Below, piece after piece: positions 5,855 through 5,919 of a stretch of 5,919 nt of DNA. The stretch covers positions 1 to 5,919 of the forward strand of contig CAMGKS010000079.1 of the NCBI GenBank assembly GCA_946056785.1, written 5' to 3'. The DNA is from an uncultured Clostridia bacterium. GTDB taxonomy: Bacteria; Bacillota; Clostridia; Christensenellales; CAG-917. A program made the translations under genes and the position numbers. Positions within the stretch are counted from its first letter, which is position 1. The number at the start of each line of letters is the position of its first letter. The notes beneath the pieces were generated by a model. That model did not search any database, had not been told where the DNA came from, and saw nothing but the letters and a program-made list of their open reading frames with translations.

Positions 5855-5876
5855 AAATAAAAAGTTTAAATAAAAA
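5846..5876. repeat. 13-bp A/T-rich tandem repeat
   Basis: AAAAAGTTTAAAT occurs twice in tandem (5846-5858 and 5859-5871), and a third, partial copy begins at 5872 (AAAAAGTTT, then diverges). The rest of 5784-5919 is A/T-rich intergenic sequence without an open frame that I can support. Confidence 0.7.
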
Positions 5877-5919
5877 GTTTTTAAAGAGAAAACCTTTTTA
5901 AACGTAACACCGTTTAACT

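Overview
The window looks like chromosomal DNA from an endospore-forming, AT-rich Gram-positive anaerobe of the Clostridia, probably an uncultured gut-type lineage. The main evidence is a yabP-yabQ sporulation pair on the + strand at the right end. Supporting evidence is the strong GGAGG-type ribosome binding sites, A/T-rich intergenic DNA and a membrane-protein/acyltransferase gene pair that I associate with Clostridia. The species cannot be named from the sequence alone.

Layout from left to right. Positions 1-395 hold no convincing gene. They contain a strong bidirectional hairpin terminator (about 96-134), a contiguous four-unit 32-bp tandem repeat with an A-B-A-B pattern (151-278), and degenerate T-rich DNA. 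Four minus-strand genes follow, transcribed right to left. Read in that direction they are: a condensation-type (PapA/alcohol acetyltransferase-like) acyltransferase (5046-3769); an 11-nt-overlapping zinc-ribbon protein with about six membrane segments, starting at TTG (3779-3120); a short alanyl-tRNA synthetase of 597 residues (2986-1193); and a HisJ-family PHP phosphatase whose ATG overlaps the alaS stop by one base (1193-396). The first two genes form one translationally coupled unit and the last two form another, with a 133-bp gap between them that carries a candidate promoter. On the + strand, yabP (5140-5415) and yabQ (5412-5783) overlap by 4 nt. Positions 5784-5919 are A/T-rich with short tandem and inverted repeats.

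Functionally there are three modules. The alaS/PHP pair combines protein synthesis with a small-molecule phosphatase and has no other histidine gene beside it. The acyltransferase/zinc-ribbon membrane pair has no assigned pathway and is the most plausible under-described system here. The yabPQ pair belongs to spore cortex assembly. The acyltransferase and yabP are divergent across 93 bp. There, candidate promoters on the two strands have overlapping -35 boxes, and the minus-strand promoter is placed so that transcription would begin at the acyltransferase ATG itself.
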